Shown: positions 34,826-43,817 of the stretch, in pieces
How the letters are laid out: each line of letters starts with the position of its first letter
How positions within the stretch are numbered: position 1 is the stretch's first letter
DNA from: Phocaeicola intestinalis
GTDB taxonomy: Bacteria; Bacteroidota; Bacteroidia; Bacteroidales; Bacteroidaceae
Assembly: GCF_014837065.1 (NCBI RefSeq)
Contig: NZ_JACSPP010000016.1
Location: 1-64,000 of the forward strand
Direction of reading: 5' to 3'
Length of the DNA: 64,000 nucleotides
Position numbers and translations under genes: made by a program
The notes under the pieces: generated by a model
Database searches by the model: none
What the model was told of the DNA's origin: nothing
The model's input: only the letters and a program-made list of their open reading frames with translations

Positions 34826-35638
34826 ATGAATAAAGAATTGATAGACGGACAGCCTGTGTCCTTGAAAAAGGTCGTATTGGTGGGTGCCGGAAATGTGGCT
34901 ACCCATCTGGGACCGGCATTGTGCGATGCCGGTTATGAGGTTGTACAAGTGTTCAGCCGTACCGAAGCCTCGGCTTCGGCATTGGCCGGTAAGTTGCACT
35001 GTCCCTATACGACAAGGCTTGACATGGTGAATCCGGAAGCTGACATGTATATTGTATCTGTCAAGGACTCGGCTTTGGAAAAAGTGATACCTCCTTTGGT
35101 AAGTCGTCATCCGGATGCTTTTTTTGTACATACGGCTGGAAGTATGCCGATGAATGTATGGAAAGGTCTGGCGCGGCATTATGGAGTGCTTTATCCGATG
35201 CAGACATTCAGCAAGGGTAGGGGGGTAGACTTCTCAACGGTGCCTTTTTTTGTCGAAGGGTCGGGAAAGGAAGAAATGGAAACCTTGAAAATATTGGCAG
35301 GGCAGTTGGGAGGAAAGGCATACGAGGCTACGTCCGAGCAACGCCGCTATTTACATGTTGCTGCAGTGTTTGCTTGCAATTTTGCCAATCACATGTATGC
35401 TGTGGCAGAGCATTTGTTGGCATTACACGGATTGCCTTTCGGGGCGATGTTGCCTTTGATAGACGAAACGGCACGCAAAGTACACGAGCTTTCTCCCTTG
35501 GAGGCACAGACCGGACCGGCAAGGCGGTATGACGAAAATGTAATCAACCGTCATCTGAGCATGCTTGCCGATGAACCTGAACTTGCCGAGCTATACGAGT
35601 TGATAAGCAAGAACATTCATAAGTTTTTAAGTTCTTGA
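34826..35638 (+). CDS. Rossmann-fold DUF2520 dehydrogenase-like protein
   Basis: A 270-residue protein with an N-terminal NAD(P)-binding fold (KKVVLVGAGNVATHLGPAL) and a C-terminal helical DUF2520 domain (RYLHVAAVFACNFANHMYAV; LPFGAMLPLIDETARKVHEL). The family resembles ketopantoate reductase and F420-dependent reductases, but substrate is unknown. An earlier in-frame ATG at 34808 is possible; 34826 (MNKELIDGQ) is closer to the conserved region. It is the last gene of the nitroreductase operon and is followed by repeat copy B. Confidence 0.88.
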   Translation: MNKELIDGQPVSLKKVVLVGAGNVATHLGPALCDAGYEVVQVFSRTEASASALAGKLHCPYTTRLDMVNPEADMYIVSVKDSALEKVIPPLVSRHPDAFFVHTAGSMPMNVWKGLARHYGVLYPMQTFSKGRGVDFSTVPFFVEGSGKEEMETLKILAGQLGGKAYEATSEQRRYLHVAAVFACNFANHMYAVAEHLLALHGLPFGAMLPLIDETARKVHELSPLEAQTGPARRYDENVINRHLSMLADEPELAELYELISKNIHKFLSS

Positions 35639-35666
35639 GTTTATGAACTTTTTAGTTTTTGCATAA

Positions 35667-35859
35667 GAAGCTGTTTTGAATTTATCGTGCGATGATTTGG
35701 GATGAGTTTTTGAGGCATTTTCGCTTCTGTGATGAGGAAGATAGCGGGCTATCTGACGAAGAACAGGAGCGAAAAGGACCAAAAAATCGCCCAAAGCACA
35801 CACGAAAAAGGATACATCAAGCCAAGAAAAACTTTTTGGAGAAATTCAAAACAGCTTCT
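35667..35859 (+). repeat. Palindromic element, copy B
   Basis: 193 bp with perfect AGAAGCTGTTTTGAATTT and AAATTCAAAACAGCTTCT ends. Lies between the DUF2520 gene and kdsC. Confidence 0.9.
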
Positions 35860-35918
35860 AAGAATAATTGAACTAATGAACTTACAGACTCACAAACTAA
35901 AAAAACACAAACTCAGAT

Positions 35919-36437
35919 ATGATTAATTATGATTTGACAAAAATACGGGCACTGGTATTTGATGTGGACGGAGTGTTGAGTGCCGAAACCATTCCGATGA
36001 GCATGGAAGGTGAGCCGATGCGGACGGTGAACATCAAGGACGGATATGCTTTGCAGCTTGCCGTGAAATGTGGGTTGCATGTGGCAATAATTACAGGAGG
36101 CCGTTCGGAAGCGATACGGAAACGCTACGAAGGGCTGGGGGTGAAAGATATCTATATGGGTGCGTCGGTAAAAACCAACGAATATGCCGACCTGTTGGCA
36201 AAATATGAGTTGATGCCGGAGGAAGTATTGTATATGGGTGATGACATTCCCGACTATGATGTGTTGCGTATGGTGGGTTTGCCTTGTTGTCCTGCCGATG
36301 CCGCCCCCGAAATCAAGGCGATATGCAAGTATATTTCCCATCGCAAAGGAGGATACGGATGCGGAAGGGATGTGGTAGAACAGGTATTGCGTGCACAGGG
36401 CAAATGGATGTCGCACGCGGATGCTTTCGGATGGTAA
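35919..36437 (+). CDS. kdsC: KDO 8-phosphate phosphatase (KdsC-type HAD)
   Basis: A 172-residue HAD phosphatase: [20 protein letters not shown] (motif I DxDGV), [19 protein letters not shown] and [20 protein letters not shown]. It removes phosphate from 3-deoxy-D-manno-octulosonate 8-phosphate for lipid A-core synthesis. The C2-cap-less tetramer fold is typical. It ends 30 bp before maf on the same strand. The related HAD domain at the end of the gene at 13010 is a separate paralogue for nonulosonate. Confidence 0.85.
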   Translation: MINYDLTKIRALVFDVDGVLSAETIPMSMEGEPMRTVNIKDGYALQLAVKCGLHVAIITGGRSEAIRKRYEGLGVKDIYMGASVKTNEYADLLAKYELMPEEVLYMGDDIPDYDVLRMVGLPCCPADAAPEIKAICKYISHRKGGYGCGRDVVEQVLRAQGKWMSHADAFGW

Positions 36438-36467
36438 ATGCATGAATATTAAAAATAGAAGAGTGAT

Positions 36468-37052
36468 ATGATATTGGAGAATTTACAGAAATACAAAGTG
36501 AAGCTTGCTTCCAATTCACCCCGGCGCAGGGAATTGCTTTCAGGCTTGGGCATCGATTATGAAGTGAAGGTGTTGCCAGGCATTAACGAAACATATCCCG
36601 AATCGTTGAGAAGTGAAGAAATACCGGTATATATTGCACGTGAGAAAGCCGATGCTTACCGTAAGGATATGGATGCGGACGAATTGATTATCACGGCAGA
36701 TACCATAGTGTATGTTGATGGTGAAGTGTTGGGAAAGCCGGAAGATGAAGCAGATGCTTGTCGGATGTTGAAGAAGTTGTCGGGACGGACTCATCAGGTT
36801 ATTACAGGAGTATGTCTGACTACGGCAGAGTTTCAGAAGACATTTGCATCAGTGACAGAAGTGACTTTTGCTTCGTTGAGTGAGGAGGAGATACATTATT
36901 ATGTTTCCCGTTATCGCCCTTTCGATAAGGCAGGTGCATACGGTGTGCAGGAATGGATAGGTTATGTTGCTGTGGCCAGCATTCAAGGGTCATTTTATAA
37001 TGTAATGGGGTTACCAGTGCAACGCTTGTATCAGGAATTGAGCAGTCTGTAA
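36468..37052 (+). CDS. maf: Maf-family nucleoside triphosphate pyrophosphatase
   Basis: A 194-residue Maf protein with the signature KLASNSPRRRELLSGLGI (13-30), IITADTIVYVDGEVLGKP with the metal-binding D, and PFDKAGAYGVQEW. Maf proteins hydrolyse dTTP/UTP or modified nucleotides and affect septum formation. It is preceded by kdsC, a common neighbour in Bacteroidetes. Full length. Confidence 0.94.
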   Translation: MILENLQKYKVKLASNSPRRRELLSGLGIDYEVKVLPGINETYPESLRSEEIPVYIAREKADAYRKDMDADELIITADTIVYVDGEVLGKPEDEADACRMLKKLSGRTHQVITGVCLTTAEFQKTFASVTEVTFASLSEEEIHYYVSRYRPFDKAGAYGVQEWIGYVAVASIQGSFYNVMGLPVQRLYQELSSL

Positions 37053-37150
37053 GGTATGTGCAATCATAAAAATGAATGTCCGCATTCTGACCGATTACCC
37101 TGCATGGGTTGCTTGCGGAATTCATTCAAAGCTCAAGTAGGCCTTTTGAT

Positions 37151-37228
37151 GAACATAAGTGAGTTGGCTGTTTCACATAAGTAACCCAGGCGTTTCACAT
37201 AAGTAAGTCAGCCTTATCACTTATGTTC
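37151..37228. repeat. Nested CATAAGT repeat/hairpin
   Basis: GAACATAAGTGA (37151-37162) pairs with TCACTTATGTTC (37217-37228); inside lie GGCTG/CAGCC arms and two direct TTTCACATAAGTAA units (37171 and 37192). A T-run follows (37230-37235). It is a strong hairpin with terminator potential just before element copy C. Confidence 0.65.
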
Positions 37229-37238
37229 GTTTTTTCTC

Positions 37239-37432
37239 AGAAGCTGTTTTGAATTTATCGTGCGATGATTTGGGATGAGTTTTTGAGGCATTTTCGCTTC
37301 TGTGATGAGGAAGATAGCGGGCTATCTGACGAAGAACAGGAGCGAAAAAGACCAAAAAATCGCCCAAAGCACACACGAAAACGTATACATCAAGCCAAGA
37401 AAAACTTTTTGGAGAAATTCAAAACAGCTTCT
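37239..37432 (+). repeat. Palindromic element, copy C
   Basis: 194 bp with perfect terminal repeats. In this copy the internal arms pair as CGCTTCTGT with ACAGGAGCG and meet at the central GATAGC-GG-GCTATC. Lies between maf and a converging DUF gene. Confidence 0.9.
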
Positions 37433-37481
37433 CAGTGTTGTCCGTAAATTCCTTATACTCTAGGAGACAGATTTCCTGTCT

Positions 37482-38645
37482 TTAGTCACCCCGGTAATAG
37501 TATAGTAAAGCGTGACGGGCGATGAAATCCAGATTCTTTTGTACCAGGTCTGTGTTTTTCCCTTCTGGAAGTGATGCATCGGGAAGTAAGCCGTTGCGGA
37601 TGCAGTAGGTGAGCAGGTCGGGAGGGCAGAGGCTTTCTTCTGTCAGCAACCGGAAAGCGTTGGCTTGCGCCAGGCTATGGTCATACATCGGATTGTTTTT
37701 GTCGGCTATGTATTCGCAGATGTCTTTTGCCAGGAGGATTCCTTTGGCGGGATTCGTCATCAGAATGAAATTGCGGTGTGCTTTCATTTGCGGCAAAGTG
37801 TGGTTGTCGTCATCTTGCCAGTGCAATGTATCGACCAGGAAGCGTCGAAGTTCACCGTATCCGTTCAGGTAAACAATGGAAGTTCCGTCGGTTCCTTCGG
37901 TGAAGTCCCGGTAGATTTTCTCATTAGCCGCGGCTATGTGTGGAGGTAATACAGGTTCTTCTGTGAACAATCCTTTTATTGCTTTCCAGTCGGTGTTGTC
38001 CGAAAGTATGCTTATCCATTCGTGGAGAAACAGTGCCAAGGGACCTGTTGGCATAATGAACCGGTCGTTAGGTGCTACGTGGTTGATATAAGGATACATC
38101 GAAGGTTCGGTCAGGTACGTGTGCCCGAAAAGCCAGGTCAATTTGCGGTCGGCATCGGTTTCACTATCGAAAGAAGCAAAATAATTTTTCAGTACAGGAT
38201 TTTCAGGTGCTTCTTCGTATGCTTTGTCCAGGATGGAGTAAAAGCTTTGTGCCAGGTTGGTGATACGGGTATCTTCGGGATTAAGGTAGCTGGAAGTTAT
38301 TCCGGCCTTCTGCCAGGTGTTCCAAATCAGGAAACGCAAATCTTCCTCGTTGATTTCATCGGGATAATAGGAAGCATCGATAGTATAAAATGGAAGCATG
38401 GTACCGTATAGTCTTTGGTGCTCGCCGGTAAAGCTTTGCCAGAGTTGCAGGCCGGATATTTGATCTTCAAGATATGCCGAAGCATAGAGCGCCAGCTTTT
38501 TGCGGAGAGCTTCGGGCAGTCCTGTCGTAGTGCATGCATGGAACAGGCGGTTGGCAAGTTCCACGAAATAAATGTCGGAAGGCTGTAGGGTTGTATAAGG
38601 ATGAATTTGCAGCCAGTCGTTTGCGTAAATGTTTTTTTGCTTCAT
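37482..38645 (-). CDS. Hypothetical protein (DUF3843-like)
   Basis: A 387-residue soluble protein starting at ATG 38645 (MKQKNIYANDWLQIHPY). It resembles the Bacteroidetes family DUF3843 in its opening ANDWLQIHPYTTLQPSDIYF, with further conserved-looking stretches FLIWNTWQKAG, WLFGHTYLTEPSMYPY and RNFILMTNPAKGILLAKD. No function is known. It follows the MFS transporter by 14 bp on the same strand, so both are probably one operon. Confidence 0.7.
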   Translation of the reverse strand: MKQKNIYANDWLQIHPYTTLQPSDIYFVELANRLFHACTTTGLPEALRKKLALYASAYLEDQISGLQLWQSFTGEHQRLYGTMLPFYTIDASYYPDEINEEDLRFLIWNTWQKAGITSSYLNPEDTRITNLAQSFYSILDKAYEEAPENPVLKNYFASFDSETDADRKLTWLFGHTYLTEPSMYPYINHVAPNDRFIMPTGPLALFLHEWISILSDNTDWKAIKGLFTEEPVLPPHIAAANEKIYRDFTEGTDGTSIVYLNGYGELRRFLVDTLHWQDDDNHTLPQMKAHRNFILMTNPAKGILLAKDICEYIADKNNPMYDHSLAQANAFRLLTEESLCPPDLLTYCIRNGLLPDASLPEGKNTDLVQKNLDFIARHALLYYYRGD

Positions 38646-38659
38646 GAGAGTGCTATGTT

Positions 38660-39835
38660 TTAGTGTTTGGCAAAGAGGGTAATAAGTAAGGAGGTTCCGG
38701 CAAGGCAGACACCGGTCAGGGTGACGCCTGTCCATCCGGCATGGTGCCAAAAGGTTCCGGCGAGAAAAGTCCCAAAAGCACCTCCGATGAAATAAGTAGT
38801 CATGAAAATTGTGTTGACACGGTTTGCGGCACGTGGAGCCAGCGAAAGGGCACAGGTCTGATTGCTGATTTGTATGCATTGCATGCCAATGTCTATCAGG
38901 ATGATGCCGGCAATGATGCCTGCGTAACTATTCTGGAAAAGGTAGAGGAGACACCACGATGCAATCATAATGCCACAACCGATGAAATTGAAACGCCTTA
39001 CTCCGTAGCGGTGTACATATCTCCCGACGAAAGATGCAGTCAAGGCTCCTGCCATGCCGCATAGTCCCAGCATTCCAATGATGTTGTTTCCTGCATAAAA
39101 GGGAGCTTGGCTCATCTTGAATGCAAGACAAGCCCACAAGGTAAGAAAACACCCGAAACAAAGTCCGGCACGGAAAGATACCAGGCGGAGTGTGGCATTC
39201 TGCCGGATGAGTGTAAAGACCGATTTCATCAATCCCCAATAGCTTCCTTTAAAATTGGAAGGCATGTCGGGTAATGTGCGTATGATGATGAAAATGCAAG
39301 CCAGCATCATGCCTGCCGCAATGTAGAAAATGGTCCGCCATCCCCAGTATTCGCCTACAATGCCACTTATCACGCGTGACCCTAGTATACCGGTCAGCAG
39401 TCCGCTGATGAGTAGTCCTACATTTTGGGCTTTCTTTTCGGGGCGTGAAAACTGGGCAGCTATTGGGATGAAGATTTGAGGCATGACCGAACAGATACCC
39501 GTGATGAGCGAGGCAAGCAAAATAAAATGGATGTTTGTCGCTACCGCTATGCCGAACAGTGATGCTGAAAGCAGCAGAAAATTGACAACGATAATGTTTC
39601 GCCGGTTATAGAGGTCGCCAAGTGGAATGATGAACAGCAGTCCTGCCGCATAACCTATCTGGGTGGTCATGGGAATGAGATTGGCGGTAAATTCAGAAAT
39701 ATCCAACTCATCGCTGATACGATTCAACAATGGTTGGTTGTAATAAAGGTTGGCTACCGAGATGCCTGCAATGATGGCTAGTGTCCACAGCAGTGAGGCG
39801 GGTAAGCCTTTGTTCTCTTCCAATGTTTGTTTCAT
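38660..39835 (-). CDS. MFS transporter
   Basis: A 391-residue inner-membrane protein with 12 hydrophobic segments, starting at ATG 39835 (MKQTLEENKGLPASLL). The first half has YNQPLLNRISDELDIS and AGLLFIIPLGDLYNRRNIIV, the G-D-x-x-x-R-R loop of the major facilitator family. It resembles the AraJ/YdhP-type sugar or drug exporters. Substrate unknown. Upstream is the inverted copy D of the palindromic element. Confidence 0.9.
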   Translation of the reverse strand: MKQTLEENKGLPASLLWTLAIIAGISVANLYYNQPLLNRISDELDISEFTANLIPMTTQIGYAAGLLFIIPLGDLYNRRNIIVVNFLLLSASLFGIAVATNIHFILLASLITGICSVMPQIFIPIAAQFSRPEKKAQNVGLLISGLLTGILGSRVISGIVGEYWGWRTIFYIAAGMMLACIFIIIRTLPDMPSNFKGSYWGLMKSVFTLIRQNATLRLVSFRAGLCFGCFLTLWACLAFKMSQAPFYAGNNIIGMLGLCGMAGALTASFVGRYVHRYGVRRFNFIGCGIMIASWCLLYLFQNSYAGIIAGIILIDIGMQCIQISNQTCALSLAPRAANRVNTIFMTTYFIGGAFGTFLAGTFWHHAGWTGVTLTGVCLAGTSLLITLFAKH

Positions 39836-39963
39836 GTCAAGGAAATCATTTTTCGTTAAGTGGCGCAAAGTTAAGAAACTATTTTGAGATAGACCGCTAT
39901 CTTCCTCGTAGTAGAGACGTAAAATTTTGCGTCTTTGCAAGAAATCATCCCTGATTCATGATA

Positions 39964-40157
39964 AGAAGCTGTTTTGAATTTCTCCAAAAAGTTTTTCTTG
40001 GCTTGATGCATCCGTTTTCGTGTGTGCTTTGGGCGATTTTTTGGTCCTTTCCGCTCCTGTTCTTCGTCAGATAGCCCGCTATCTTCCTCATCACAGAAGC
40101 GAAAATGCCTCAAAAACTCATCCCAAATCATCGCACGATAAATTCAAAACAGCTTCT
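39964..40157 (-). repeat. Palindromic element, copy D
   Basis: 194 bp, same sequence in the opposite orientation, with perfect ends. A partial repeat of the right end (AAATTCAAAACAGTTTC) follows at 40157-40173, suggesting a nested or partial insertion. Confidence 0.9.
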
Positions 40158-40183
40158 AAATTCAAAACAGTTTCAAATGCTTT

Positions 40184-40846
40184 TTATGCATTTTGTTCCG
40201 CTTTCGTCTCGATGGGCATTGTGTTTTCCTTGTATGCGGCGAATCCTTTTACTTTAACCCGTTCCTTTTTCTCTTCTTCAGCTACGGTAGCATTACCCAG
40301 TTGGTTCAGGTTTTCTTTGATGGCGTTGTGTGTGTCGAAGAAAAAGTCGAGCAACATTTTCAGGTGTTCTTCCAGTTCTCCTTCGTTGGGTGAAAAGTAT
40401 GTATGGCAACGCGAATGCAGTCCTACGGTTTTCCCGTCCTCATCTGCCATGTAAACGGTAGTGACCAGCGAATTGACATTGACCAGGTTGATTATTTCTT
40501 TCAATACAGGGAAGGCTTCGTTGTCGGTATTGATAGAGCCCCACCATGGATTCCATATCATGATGAAACGGTTTTCTTCTTCTGCGGCAATGTAGAAATC
40601 GTCTCCCTGATACTTGAAGGCGATGTGTCCTTCCTCGTTTTCCTCGGGTTGGCATCCTATCTTTTTCAAGGTGCTGACTACCAATTGTTTTGTACTGATT
40701 TCATCTAGTTCGTCCTTGGTCATTTGTTCCAGATGTTCCAGCCGTTTTTTTCGTTCGTGTATGATGCGAATCAAGAACAATACAATTGGCCAAAGGGCAA
40801 GGGCAATGACGGCTACCAGTATGGTGATATCTGAAATGTTGTTCAT
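40184..40846 (-). CDS. Membrane-anchored hypothetical protein
   Basis: A 220-residue protein with one N-terminal membrane helix (ITILVAVIALALWPIVLFLI), then a soluble part: IGCQPEENEEGHIAFKYQGD, MIWNPWWGSINTDNEAFPVL and LHSRCHTYFSPNEGELEEHL. The soluble domain vaguely resembles YbjN/chaperone-like folds but I do not assign a family. A stretch of Lys/Glu ends the protein. Runs divergently from the DUF4251 operon. Confidence 0.7.
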   Translation of the reverse strand: MNNISDITILVAVIALALWPIVLFLIRIIHERKKRLEHLEQMTKDELDEISTKQLVVSTLKKIGCQPEENEEGHIAFKYQGDDFYIAAEEENRFIMIWNPWWGSINTDNEAFPVLKEIINLVNVNSLVTTVYMADEDGKTVGLHSRCHTYFSPNEGELEEHLKMLLDFFFDTHNAIKENLNQLGNATVAEEEKKERVKVKGFAAYKENTMPIETKAEQNA

Positions 40847-41007
40847 AATGATGGAGTTTTAAGATTTATACACTTAAAGATACGAATAATCTTGATATAG
40901 ATTAAGCTTCTGCTTCCTTTTATATTTTTTTAATCTAATATTCCGCAGTAAAAGGACTTTGAGTTTGTTTTATAGACAAACATTAAACAAAAAAGGAGAG
41001 ATTGATT

Positions 41008-41568
41008 ATGAAAAAGATTTTATCAACTTTAGTCATTTGTGTGGCATTTTTAAGCACTGGTGTGCTTCAAGCCCAAGAAACAGAACGTGAATTGACTCGT
41101 GAAGAAAAGAAAGAAATGCAAGCCAAATTGGACAGCTTGCTTTTCGAAGAAGCGAAACAAGCCTTGAATGACAAGGCATTTACTTTAGAAGCCGACAAAG
41201 TTGTCTTCAAGTATGGACAGATGGCATATGTCAATTCGAATACAAATTTTGTATCTGTAGATGGTGAAAAGGCGGTTGTACAGGTCGCTTTTAATATTCC
41301 AGTCAGTGGACCGAACGGGCTGGGAGGTGTAACGGTAGACGGTTCGGTATCTTCTTATGAAGTGAAAGAAGACAAGAAAGGCAATTTGCGTTTGACCATG
41401 AATGTAATGGGAGCGGGAATTTCGGCAAGAGTGGAAATTGGCATGATGAAAGGTTCCAATCAAGCATCGGTTGAAATCTTCCCTAATTTTAATTCGAACC
41501 GTTTGACTTTGAATGGTGTTTTGTTACCTTTGCATAAGAGTACAGTATTTAAAGGACGTTCGTTTTGA
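41008..41568 (+). CDS. DUF4251 periplasmic protein, copy 1
   Basis: A 186-residue protein with a signal peptide (MKKILSTLVICVAFLSTGVLQAQ) and the DUF4251 domain (FTLEADKVVFKYGQMAYVNS, GLGGVTVDGSVSSYEVKEDK). The family is common in Bacteroidetes and of unknown role in the envelope. It begins after AAAAAGGAGAGATTG. It lies in the first unit of a 774-bp tandem duplication and is identical to the copy at 41782. Confidence 0.9.
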   Translation: MKKILSTLVICVAFLSTGVLQAQETERELTREEKKEMQAKLDSLLFEEAKQALNDKAFTLEADKVVFKYGQMAYVNSNTNFVSVDGEKAVVQVAFNIPVSGPNGLGGVTVDGSVSSYEVKEDKKGNLRLTMNVMGAGISARVEIGMMKGSNQASVEIFPNFNSNRLTLNGVLLPLHKSTVFKGRSF

Positions 41569-41642
41569 TGGAATGTGATGGATTGGCCAGGAAACTGGCG
41601 TGACATTTTTTATGATTTGACTAATTAAATGGAAAGACAGAT

Positions 41643-41750
41643 ATGAAAAAGAATTTGTTTATGGCATTCGGTATAATTGCTTTAATGAGCTTGGCCGCAT
41701 GCGAGAAAGACCCGGATATGGGGCAGTTGGACAGTGATTTGGTAGTATAG
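41643..41750 (+). pseudogene. Duplicated 5' end of the DUF4136 lipoprotein gene
   Basis: Thirty-five codons identical to the start of the lipoprotein at 42417 (lipobox SLAAC), then a TAG at 41748 made by the duplication join. It is a by-product of the tandem duplication and would give a short lipopeptide if translated. Confidence 0.9.
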
Positions 41751-41781
41751 ACAAACATTAAACAAAAAGGAGAGATTGATT

Positions 41782-42342
41782 ATGAAAAAGATTTTATCAA
41801 CTTTAGTCATTTGTGTGGCATTTTTAAGCACTGGTGTGCTTCAAGCCCAAGAAACAGAACGTGAATTGACTCGTGAAGAAAAGAAAGAAATGCAAGCCAA
41901 ATTGGACAGCTTGCTTTTCGAAGAAGCGAAACAAGCCTTGAATGACAAGGCATTTACTTTAGAAGCCGACAAAGTTGTCTTCAAGTATGGACAGATGGCA
42001 TATGTCAATTCGAATACAAATTTTGTATCTGTAGATGGTGAAAAGGCGGTTGTACAGGTCGCTTTTAATATTCCAGTCAGTGGACCGAACGGGCTGGGAG
42101 GTGTAACGGTAGACGGTTCGGTATCTTCTTATGAAGTGAAAGAAGACAAGAAAGGCAATTTGCGTTTGACCATGAATGTAATGGGAGCGGGAATTTCGGC
42201 AAGAGTGGAAATTGGCATGATGAAAGGTTCCAATCAAGCATCGGTTGAAATCTTCCCTAATTTTAATTCGAACCGTTTGACTTTGAATGGTGTTTTGTTA
42301 CCTTTGCATAAGAGTACAGTATTTAAAGGACGTTCGTTTTGA
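41782..42342 (+). CDS. DUF4251 periplasmic protein, copy 2
   Basis: Identical at protein level to the copy at 41008 (same 186 residues, same signal peptide) and the second member of the tandem duplication. With it, the locus carries two identical doses of this gene; the copy next to the intact DUF4136 gene (this one) represents the original order. Function unknown. Confidence 0.9.
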   Translation: MKKILSTLVICVAFLSTGVLQAQETERELTREEKKEMQAKLDSLLFEEAKQALNDKAFTLEADKVVFKYGQMAYVNSNTNFVSVDGEKAVVQVAFNIPVSGPNGLGGVTVDGSVSSYEVKEDKKGNLRLTMNVMGAGISARVEIGMMKGSNQASVEIFPNFNSNRLTLNGVLLPLHKSTVFKGRSF

Positions 42343-42416
42343 TGGAATGTGATGGATTGGCCAGGAAACTGGCGTGACATTTTTTATGATTTGACTAATT
42401 AAATGGAAAGACAGAT

Positions 42417-43058
42417 ATGAAAAAGAATTTGTTTATGGCATTCGGTATAATTGCTTTAATGAGCTTGGCCGCATGTGAGAAAGACCCGGATATGGGGCAG
42501 TTGGACAGTGATTTGGTAGTATATACCGATCATGACAATAGCGTTGATTTCAGCAAGTATGTTACATATTATTTGCCTGATAGTATTTTGGAGGCAGGTG
42601 ATATACATGCTTCGTATTGGACCGACAACAATGCACTGGCTATAGTCGGTGAAGTAGAAAATCAGATGAACCGTTTGGGTTACCAGCGTATTACTGATCC
42701 GACTCAAAAAGGCAATGCTGATGTAGGTGTACAATTATCGTATGTGTCACAGACCAATACTGTCATTTCCGGCGGTTATTGGGGAGGCTGGTGGGATCCT
42801 TTTTACTGGGGAGCCGGCTGGGGCGGATGGTATTATCCTTATCCGGTAAGTTATAGTTATGACACGCAAGCCTTGATTTTAGAGATGGTGGATTTGACAG
42901 GACAGGATGCAGACAACAATCAGCGTCAGATTCCTGTAGTATGGTATGCCAGTGCTTCGGGGTTCCAGTTCGGGAGCAACCGTGTGAATATGCAGTTGTT
43001 GTTGGATGGTGTGGACCAGGCTTTCAGTCAGTCGGCTTATTTGAGTACCAATAAATAA
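42417..43058 (+). CDS. DUF4136 lipoprotein
   Basis: A 213-residue lipoprotein: signal with lipobox SLAAC (Cys20), then the DUF4136 fold (DFSKYVTYYLPDSIL; GNADVGVQLSYVSQTNTVI) with the Gly/Trp/Tyr-rich GGYWGGWWDPFYWGAGWGGW that is typical. Expected in the outer or inner membrane facing the periplasm. It follows the DUF4251 gene and precedes a beta-barrel protein, forming an envelope operon. Confidence 0.92.
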   Translation: MKKNLFMAFGIIALMSLAACEKDPDMGQLDSDLVVYTDHDNSVDFSKYVTYYLPDSILEAGDIHASYWTDNNALAIVGEVENQMNRLGYQRITDPTQKGNADVGVQLSYVSQTNTVISGGYWGGWWDPFYWGAGWGGWYYPYPVSYSYDTQALILEMVDLTGQDADNNQRQIPVVWYASASGFQFGSNRVNMQLLLDGVDQAFSQSAYLSTNK

Positions 43059-43075
43059 TAAAGGAGGATTAAATT

Positions 43076-43708
43076 ATGAAAACAATGATATTCAGAAGTT
43101 TTGCAATAGCTTGTTGTGTAATGCTGTGTGGAGTCGCAAAGGGATATGCTCAATGGGATGCCCGTAAAATGCATTTTACTATCGACTGGCAGGTAAATGC
43201 TCCATATTCTACTGATTTTGCAGATAAAATCAGCGGGTGGGGGATGAATTTTGAGGCTACTTATAATGTGGCTCCACGTTGGGCGATAGGAGGCTTTATA
43301 AATTTCCACACCAATCATAGGTATGTAGGCAGGCAAACTTTACAACTTTCCCCTACTGAATCGCTGACGACTGACCAGCAACGTTCGGCTTATCAGTTAC
43401 CTTTTGGACTTACAACTTCGTATAGTATATATAATGGTAAGGTAGTTAAGCCTTATGTAGGTGTGAAACTGGGAGCAGCATATACACGTTATACCACCTA
43501 TTATGGTACAGGAGGGGTGTATGATAATCCATGGGGATTTTATGCTTCGCCTGAAATCGGTTTGCGCATTTTCCCATTTAAAGGTCATCGTTTAGGTTTT
43601 CACATAGCAGGTTATTATAGTTATATGACCAATAAAGCGGAAACCTTAGCCAGTGAAGATATTGATGGACAGAATAATGCCGGTTTCCGGTTGGGTGTGA
43701 TTTTTTAA
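43076..43708 (+). CDS. Outer-membrane beta-barrel protein
   Basis: A 210-residue protein with a signal peptide (FRSFAIACCVMLCGVAKGYAQ) and an alternating-strand pattern ending in F (NAGFRLGVIF), typical of small 8-stranded OmpW/OMP_b-brl barrels. Strands such as WAIGGFINFHTNHRY and HRLGFHIAGYYSYM are visible. It is the third gene of the DUF4251 operon and is followed by a terminator. Role unknown. Confidence 0.85.
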   Translation: MKTMIFRSFAIACCVMLCGVAKGYAQWDARKMHFTIDWQVNAPYSTDFADKISGWGMNFEATYNVAPRWAIGGFINFHTNHRYVGRQTLQLSPTESLTTDQQRSAYQLPFGLTTSYSIYNGKVVKPYVGVKLGAAYTRYTTYYGTGGVYDNPWGFYASPEIGLRIFPFKGHRLGFHIAGYYSYMTNKAETLASEDIDGQNNAGFRLGVIF

Positions 43709-43734
43709 AAGGTTCTTTTAAAAGGTCTTGATTT

Positions 43735-43780
43735 CACATAAAGGGTCATCTCAAAATTTTTAGGGATGACCTTTTATGTG
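43735..43780. terminator. Bidirectional terminator
   Basis: CACATAAAGGGTCATC (43735-43750) pairs with GATGACCTTTTATGTG (43765-43780) with one bulge. It lies between the converging beta-barrel and engB genes. Confidence 0.8.
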
Positions 43781-43817
43781 TTTAATTGATTCCTGACAAA
43801 ATGACATGACTTGGGAC

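Larger units (their letters stand above)
40971..42519 (+). repeat. Near-perfect 774-bp tandem duplication
   Basis: 40971-41745 and 41746-42519 are the same sequence, differing by one A in a poly-A run (40990 region) and one C/T at 41699/42473. Each copy holds one full DUF4251 gene and the start of the DUF4136 gene. The join shows a 4-bp microhomology (TATA). It must be recent. Confidence 0.95.

Noticed and set aside
39964..40157. Element copy D as a transcription terminator for the MFS gene
   Set aside because: It is in the 5' region of the MFS gene and has the same ends as copies placed elsewhere, so a mobile-element reading fits better.
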